Source: Aspidapion aeneum (taxonomy: Eukaryota > Arthropoda > Insecta > Coleoptera > Brentidae). Taken from it: 64,000 bases of DNA. Where the stretch lies: the NCBI GenBank assembly GCA_963576565.1, contig OY755042.1, positions 11,882,262 through 11,946,261 on the forward strand. Reading direction: 5' to 3'. This document shows positions 49,001 to 58,000 of this stretch, one piece after another. Each line of letters opens with the position of its first letter. The first letter of the stretch is position 1. The notes under the pieces are model-generated. The model searched no databases, was not told the origin of the DNA, and saw only the letters and a program-made list of their open reading frames with translations. The position numbers and the translations under genes are program-made.

Positions 49001-52000
49001 AAGTAAACATTTTATAAAAAAAACTTGCAAAATTAAAATACAGTTTTTCCTTGTCATTGGCCTCACACACTATACATCACCATATGATTTTCCATGAACT
49101 ATAATACATAGGGATTAAGTACAGTCAAACGTAAGGTTCATCAGCTCACAACAGTACTGTAGAAATTTCACAACAGGACTTGTAGTAGGTCCAGTCAGAT
49201 GCTATACAAATTTTACGGTGTACAAGTTTCAGGTGTCAAAAAGCATGGAAATAAAGGAAAATTTGCACCAAAATAGTTTAAGATAAAAAGAGGTTTGAGT
49301 CAGGGAGATTGTCAAATTCACCAGTTTATTCTAAACTGTTTTGCGGTCTGTAAAATAAATATTTATTAATGAAAAAGAAACTTTGATGATACTGGACACT
49401 ATACAGAATGCTACACTACCAAGAGTTTATTTAAGAGTTCTGTAGGATGGTGTACAAATTTGGTTCAGCTCATTACCCACACTTTAACCTCATATTGTTT
49501 TCCTTTTCTTTCTTCTCTGGACCCTTTTTTCAACCATTTTTATAATTTTTCAACCGTTTTGAAACAATAATCCATTCAGGAGAGACCCAGTCAGGATCAT
49601 TGCTGTATTCTTGTTTTGAAAGTTGCTTGCCTAGCAAAAGGTCCACTCGAGCACAAAAAAAGATCCCAATAGAAAATGTTGCCAAAATGGCAGTTACATA
49701 TTTATCAAAAAAAAAAACCTGACAAAAAACTTTCGAATATTTCAATTTATCCTCTGTTAAGTCAGGTAATAGAGCACTTATCCACTTTCTTTTCCCTTCT
49801 TTGGGCTGATACCTAGTTCATTTAAATCAAGATGATTTTTTAAGGTCAAAAGACTTGGCATTCCATCAAAACTAACATTATCAAGATCTCCCCAGCTGCC
49901 ACAATTCATAACAGCACAGAAACTAATAATAATGATTCAAACTAAGTAAAAAACTGGAAAAAAAGTTTAAAAAAACAGTAAATAAAAACATAACCTGACT
50001 TTTTGAACAAAACATGGCCCCTTTTATTTGAGATTTACTGGCTTTAATTGATTTTTTTAAAGAAAAACGCATTTTTCCCATGTGTACAAAGGGTCAATAC
50101 TTAAAATAGCATCTTTGTTGTAAATTAAATCGTTTCACTTTTTTTTTAAATTACGTTTTTGTTAACATTGCGGCTTATGGGAAAACGCTTTGTTTGTCCT
50201 ATGGCAACCATCTTGGATCGAAAAACAGCTGATCGTGACAGTTCGTTAGACAAGCTGATAGAGAGACGCGACAAACCCTTCAAAGTCACTGAAATTAACA
50301 TTTTTTGGTTATGTTATTTTCTTGCCAAGTTCATTGGCGTTTCACTAAAATAATTTAAATTGTCAGCGGTGAGTGACATCAATCAGCATGCAACACATAA
50401 ACAGACACATTTGTCCCCGCCCCCTGTATAGGTTTAGTTAAAAATCGTTTATTTTTATTTTCCGACGCTTATGAATCAACAAAGACAGAAGGTGCATCTC
50501 TCTATAAACATCGCTAGAGTATAGAGGACCGATATTTTCATCCTTTGATTTTGACTTAAATAAATTTGACTTTGAAGAGTTTGTCGCATCTCTCTGTTGT
50601 AAGAATTTGTCATACAAACAGGGTCTCTATGTCAGGCTATCCAAAAAACTTTCTGAGAATGTATGCGAGGGGACGCTAGCGCTACCAAGTCCACTTTCAA
50701 TCCCTGACTTCGCATGCGCAAATCTACCAATATTATTTACCTCATGTATTAGAATAGATGAATACAGGGTGATTTTCACTTGAATGATTCTAACCACATG
50801 AAAATAGAAAGTTTCAAAAACCTAACCTAACAAAACCTAATCAAATCTAACCGAACCGAACCAAAGGAAACTGAACCAATAATTAAAAAAAAAAACTTTC
50901 CTGACTTCCTGCCCGGGATCCTAGAGGATGTGAATCCGAACCGAACCAAACCGAACCTAACTAAACTGTACCAAACCTAACCTAACCAAACTAAACTACA
51001 ACACGTACTGCTAATTAGGTTTAGTTGGGTAGGGTTAGGTTTGGATAGGTTCGGTTCGGTACGGTCCGGTTCGGATTCACATCCTCTAGGATCCCGGGTA
51101 GGAAGTCAGGAAAGTTTTTTTTTTGAAAAAAAATATTGGTTTAGTTTATTGCTTTGGTTCGGTTCGGTTAGATCTGATTAGGTTTCGTTAGGTTAGGTTT
51201 TTGAAACTTTCTATTTTCATGTGGTTAGAATCATTCAAGTGAAAATCACCCTGTACATCTATTCTAATACATGAGGTAAATAATATTGGTAGATCTACGC
51301 ATGCGAAGTCAGGGATTGGAAGTGGACTTGGTAGCGCTAGCGTCTTGTGACAAAATCGCGAGTAACAAAACCGCAGTAACAAAAGCACGATGTAGCTAAA
51401 GCGCGATGTAACAAAACCGCGAGTAACAAAGGCGCGATGTAACAAAAGCGCGAGTGACAAAAGCGCGGTAACAAAAGCGGGATGTAACAAAAGCGCGAGT
51501 AACAGATTAACAAAAGCGCGATTACATAAAGCGAACGAAGCGAACCAAAAGGAACCGAACCGAACCAGCATTGTTTTTCAGTTCGGTTCGGTTCGGTTTA
51601 AAGCACACCCTTTAGGATCTCGAGAAAGAAGTCAGGAAACTTTTTTTTTTTGAAAAATTATGCTGGTTTGGTTTGGTTCGGATACACACCCTCTAGGATG
51701 CCGGTAAAGATGTCATGCGACCGCGCTATTAACTATGGAAATAAACGTCTCGCCATTTATACACATTCGCGCATTTGTTATTTGCGGTTTTGTTACATCG
51801 CGGTTTTATTACTAGCGATGTTCTCACTCGCGAATTTGTCCCTTTCCGGCACGTGGGCCTGTAGTTAAATATAGTACACAGGGTGTCTTAATTGCCATGG
51901 GTCATTATTGCCATCTCGTTAACTATAAGAACTACAAGGTTGTTCAAATTACATAAAATGAGCAGTTTTTGGGGGACATTAAAAATCTGGTTTCATATTA

Positions 52001-55000
52001 AAAAAAAAACTATTATATCCCGAGCTACGGGGGTTTTTCGAAAAATTGCTTAAATCTATTTTATTAAATATCTCAAAAAGTATAGTTTTTGCAAAAACAA
52101 GGATGTTTTTTTGCATTTTTGACGTTCTTCATATTATTTTTTAAGAAATTTTACCACGTCTAGTTTTCGAGATATTACCATTAAGTTACTTTTTTTTACA
52201 TACAGACCTGTATTTTTTATTCCATTTTTTAAAAGAACTTTTTTTTATGATTTTAACGATGTATCCCCAAGAAACATTTATATGACTTACAACCTAATGT
52301 GACCTGAACCGACGTCGGATTTAGTAGAATTTTAAGTTGCAAGATTGATTATGCGTTAAGCGACGTCGCATTCATATCAAAACCGACGTTATCAAATATA
52401 CGTCTGTTTTTTAACGATCTCGCGACGTCAAATAATGCAACGCAATATACCATTAATTTCCCAACGTCGGTCTTACGTTCGTTTGTTCGACGTAAAAAAA
52501 CTCTGACCAGCCCAACGACCAACAGACGTCGGCGTCGGGTACGTCCGGTGAAGACCCTAACCTCAGACCTAAACTAGCGTTTAGTTTGGTTGGTGGATTT
52601 TCCGTAACTTTAACTTGACCTATTCCACGTCCGTTCATATGGCCTACGCGTCACATGTACAGCCTACTGTCATTTATAGACGCCCATAACCAAACAACAA
52701 GTGCATTTGTTTGGTCGAGAGATATTTTGTTCAGGACGGCTACGTTTCAGGACATGACGCAGTTTTATATCTTTTTTGGATTTTGGAAACCATAATACCC
52801 CATCCTCTTCCCACAGGTGGGGTATGGGTTTTATTTCCCTTAGATTTTTGATATTAAAACAAACATTTCTAAAAAATAAAAAAAGAACAATGATTTCGGT
52901 GGGTAGTTAGCTTTGGGACCGTGGGCTTTACCTATTGTAGTAGAAAAAGAGCGGACGTTGAGTTCCAATCCGTTGGTAGGCCGACGCAAAATCATGCGGG
53001 GCGAACGTCCGAATTTAATGGGACGAAATACGTTTGCCGGACGTCGGACTTCAACTCTTTGGTTATCTTTCACAACCAAAAGTGGAGACCCGGTCCGAAT
53101 TGGTATATTATTAGTTCACATTAAGTCAGACACAGTAACCCGCCATTCTGAAAAGGTTAGCGTCTGTCGGCCATTATAAAATATTTTTTCTTTTTCTAAT
53201 TTTAAGTAGAAATGAAAGAATAATTGTAAAATTATTAACAAATTTGAGTTTAGTGAGGCAGCAAAATATTTTTTTTTACAAAATAAAAAAAAAATAATAA
53301 AAATTAGATCTATTTAACAAATATATATTTTAGTAAATCTTGCATATTTCAGGAGCGCTTGCTTTTTTTGAAAGTATTTTAATCACATTTATCAATAAAC
53401 ATGCCTTCGTTGTAAAATTTTTGTTGGATTCCTGCTTTAAAATATAAATTATTAATATTGTAATACCCCCTTTCATGCATGACTATAATTGTCATTTGTA
53501 AAATGCACCCATTTTTATGAGACTTGTTATAATAAGTGTAAAATATTTACTTATCAGGTATAATTTTAGTTACTTGACAGGAATTCTTTTTAGCAAAAAC
53601 TATATGTATTCTAGGCAATGGAAACGAAACCAAACGCAACTTACCTGTTTGTGACTAAATTTAAGTGACGGAAATCCAACGTACAATTACGTTGTTATTT
53701 GTTAAACTCTATTACCTATAAGGTCAGATGCTGACGTCGTAGCGACCCGAAATTGTATTCCCCATTTAGGTGCAAACGAGGGTCGTCAGGCGGTCGAAAC
53801 CACGTCGGCACCCGACGTCGCGTTTATCGCTAGCAACGTATGGGTAACGTAATATGACGTCCAAATGCTGCTTGGGCCACGTCCATATTTATTTGTATTT
53901 TAATGCTAAAAAAATGGCATTTAAGTTTTTTGGCACTTTCACCGTTTTATCATAGGTGGTTTGGACAGCAAAAAAACCTTTGATGTGTAATACATCTGTT
54001 AAATTTAGTTTGGTTACTAGGACGCCGGAGGCGTGATATTGATATTTGCAAAAAAAATATGGTCCAATGAAATCCGTTTTTGCAATAATGGATGGTACAA
54101 CAGGAACTTGCATTATCGGTGGACACAAAAAAAAATGAGCATTTTCAAAGAGAAACGGCATTTCAAGAAAGATTTGGGATAAATGTTTTTTCTTCCAAGA
54201 AACTCTCACCGGATTAACCTATTACAATTTTCTGACAAATACATTACAAGATTTTTTGGATGATCTGCCTTTAGATGTTCGAGCGAATTTTGAGTGCTAC
54301 TAGCACGATGGTGCACCCGGCCACAAAGATCGTCGTACCAGATTTTTGAATAATTTCAAACAAATCGGTGTATCGGAAATAACGGACCAATACGTTGGCC
54401 CCCAAGGTCACCGGACATTACTCCTCTGGATTTTTTCAAAAGGGGGCTTATCAAAAATAAGGTTTATAAAACTGGTCCTCGAGATTTGGAGGACCTACTT
54501 TATAATAAATAAGGCAAGCCTGTAACCAAATCAACGCTAGGATTCTAAGCAAAATCCAAAATAAAATAACGAAAAGGGCGCACCTTTGCTTGCAACAAAA
54601 TGGTGGATATTTTCAGCATTTGGATAGGTAAACTGTTTTATTTTGAAAAAACGTGTTAAAATAAAAATAAGTATTTTTGAATAAGTTTTATTTAATTAAT
54701 CAGTAAAAAGTTTAAATGTTTGAAAAGTTAGTAAACAGTTTTTTTTATTAAACGCATCAGTCTGTTTGTTTGTAAAACAGTCAATTGTTTTGTTGGTCTT
54801 AAATCTAATTTTTCATTATTGAAATACGCTGCCATGTTGGTTTCAACTAAATTTAAAAGATGTATTATGCATCATAGGTTTTTATAAGCAATTGTTTTTT
54901 TTGCTGTCCAAGCCACCTATGATAAAACGGTAAAAGTGCCAAAAAACTTAAAAATAACATTTTTTAGCATTAAAATACAAATAAATATGGACATGTGATA

Positions 55001-58000
55001 CATCGTTAAAATCATAAAAAATACTCTGCCAATATATGGGCCCTTAAGCTCACACTAGGTACTATAGTTATAGTGTACGTGTGAGCTAATATAACTAAAA
55101 ACTGAAATATATTTTATTCAACTCCAGACTAAATTACCTTTTGTTTGATACCGCACAAGCCATGTTTTGGCTTAAACTTAAATTTTTGAAATCTACCCCC
55201 ACCCTTAAAAAAAACAAAAACTAAAATGTATTTTGTTAAACTCCGGACTCAATTACCTTTCGTTTGATATCACACACGCCATATTTTCACTTAAACTCTA
55301 ATTTTTGAAATATACCCCCACCTTTTTTTTTAAATAAATTAAAATGTATTTTGTTTAACTCCAGACTCAATTACCTTTCGTTTGATATCACACACGCCAT
55401 ATTTTCCCATAAACTCTAATTTTTGAAATCTACCCCCACCCTTTTATTTGGTTTGTGTTCGGTGGATTTTGTTCATTTTTAAATGGGACCATCTCGGCCC
55501 AAAACCCAGCCTAGGTACCATATTTCATTAAAATCGGCCAAGCGGTTTTTGAGTTATGCGCGTTGGTCGTTACAGACAGACAGACAGACAGACGGCGCAA
55601 CAAAAAAGTTTCAAAATCATCTGAAACGCAAAGATATATAAAAAATTTTGAAATCGGAGCAACTTTTTTTTCTCGAAAAAATTAGGATCACCATAGCTCA
55701 CACTACTATAGTATAGTATATGTGTGAGCTAAAAATATATTTAAAAAAATACAGGTCCGTATCTAAAAAAAGTAAGTTAATAATAATATCTCGAAAACTA
55801 GTCGTAGTAATTTTTTCTAGAAAATACCAAATTGAAAAACGTCAAAAATGAAAAAAAAAATCCTTTACGATTTTTTTGTAAAAACTATACTTTTTGAGAT
55901 ATTTAATAAAATAGATTTGAGCCCTTTTTCGGAAAACCCCCGTAGCTCGTGAAATAATTGTTTTTCTTTTAATGTGAAACCAGTATTTTAATGCCCCCCA
56001 AAAACTACTCATTTTATCTAATTTAAACAACCTTGTAGTTCTTATAGTTACCGAGATATAGTCCTTGTAATACCCCAAGTCCCTTTGCTATCCTTTTTTA
56101 TTTTTCTGCTATAAAGAAGACAGAAAATAGCATCGAAAATCATTGTTGGCCCCAGATTGCAGTTGGCAGTTGCAAGCCTGTCTGTCTATCAGAGTTTAAA
56201 TTGACAATGAAAGTAAACTTTTAAAACAAAAAATTTAGTAGTAAAAGTATTTTGTAAAGTAAATATTTAGAAGTATTAACATAGTCTCAGAAAAATAGTC
56301 GCGCTTGTACGCTTTTTTCGATCTTCGGTCCCATCCGTAATAACTACAGAGCAAAATTCAAGAAACACAGTAATTGGTAATGACAAAAAGTATGAGGAAT
56401 TTCGGATGCCCTTCAAAACAACGTCTTTAAAAAACTAATTCAAAAAGTTTGTAAAACTATTGTTTAAAAAGATAAAACGCATTGTTAGAATTAATGATGC
56501 ATTACGACAAACTAATTCTGGAAGACAAAGAAAATGAAACAGCTAGTTGATGTCGTTCCTCTCGTCATAACTGACGATGGCAATTCATGAGACGATTTTT
56601 TTTGGACGATGAGAATAAATCATTTTTGCGTAGTTCTTTTTTAGTTAGATTTTAGATTTTCGGTTGGTTTTATTTTAAGAAAAAACCATACAAATAGAGC
56701 TTAATATAATTATTTTCATGTTTTGATTTGAACTTAATCCTATAAGCTGTTCTACTACAACATTTTAAATTTAGTAATTAGTAGTAGCCTTAATATAGCT
56801 ATTTCTAAAAGAAAGAGTCTGTATGTCTCAATACTGTTTTTATTGTAATTCCCAAAGCCTTTGCAGTTAAATCAGTTTGGAACTTTTTTATTCTTTTTAA
56901 AAGATCCATGTGTCGATCATAAAAAATATGAGATTTTCGTATGAACATCTTTTTTATTAAAAATAATAATAAAAGTCTGTCTTAATTTACCCTAAACAAA
57001 AAATATAAATGCTTCTTATATACTTATTATAACAAAGAAATGAGTATGTCCTACATTAATATGACTCGAGCTAAAGTTTATTTGTGGAAAATACAAATAA
57101 TATTAATTTAAATTTTATTAAGTCTTTATGCTTAGGTATATATTAAAAACTATATAAAATATATAAAATAAATACCAAAACAAAAAGCAAAGCTTAGCAT
57201 AACTCCAGCTCGAAATACATTGTAGAAAATAACATTTGTGAAAAAATAAAATTATCGTTTGTTCATGGTTTGTAGCTCTACCGTCAGTCGCACTGAAAAT
57301 CTTCCAGAAACTTTGGCGGCAGGGAACCCAAATTGTTCATAAATTTTTCACTACATAAAATCATATTGGGATAGAAACTTTTCTCAAAAAACTATTCCAA
57401 AGATTATAGATTATAATATTTTATTTAATAAAATTTAAATAAAATATAAGCGATAATCTTTCAAAGTCAAAAATTTCAAAACAATTGACAGTTTTAACAC
57501 CGATCCACCACCCTTATTATAAAGGGTGGTGACCGATTATATTAACCTTAAGGTAACTAATAATTCGTTTTACAGCATCCATTATCAGTTACCTTAGGAA
57601 CCTGTGGTTTAAAACTGAATTAAGAATACACGTGCGTTTTGTTACCAGAATTACGGGGTGATTGAACAAAAGGACTAGCCTTATTGCAAAGACTATAGCA
57701 ATAGTGACCCATCAATAAATAAACCGCCATAGTATTTACTTCTAACCAAGTTTTAAGTCTTAAAAACTGGATGTTAAATTGTAGACCTTAACTTATGTTT
57801 TTTACAGAATATAAACGAGTGAAATGTCCTCAATGCGAAGCCACTTTTAAACCAATAAACCTCGACAGACACCAAAAATTGCGTCACTCAAAAGTGCTTC
57901 CCACTACGCATCCTGCTTATGTTGGAGCTGACCAAACTGATGCTAATCTAAACCAAGGCAACGAGATTGGGCCTTTAGATGAGGACCTACAAATGTTAGA

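Larger units (their letters stand above)
51876..56095. mobile_element. Nested cluster inside an element with ~340-bp inverted arms
   Basis: Left arm 51905-52230 and right arm 55745-56060 are inverted copies (AACTATAAGAACTACAAGG, GTATAGTTTTTGCAAAAAC types). Between them lie a GACGTC-rich element, a mariner relic and a HINE-like element in a row. The left end begins ACACAGGGTGTCTTAATTGC; the right end is degenerate. Confidence 0.7.

Noticed and set aside
50820..51200. Interstitial telomere repeat (CCTAA/TTAGG)
   Set aside because: Only two or three irregular units are present, mixed with CCGAACC variants inside a palindromic element.
53889..54209. 106-codon minus-strand ORF
   Set aside because: It is antisense to mariner transposase debris and within its TIR; not a gene.
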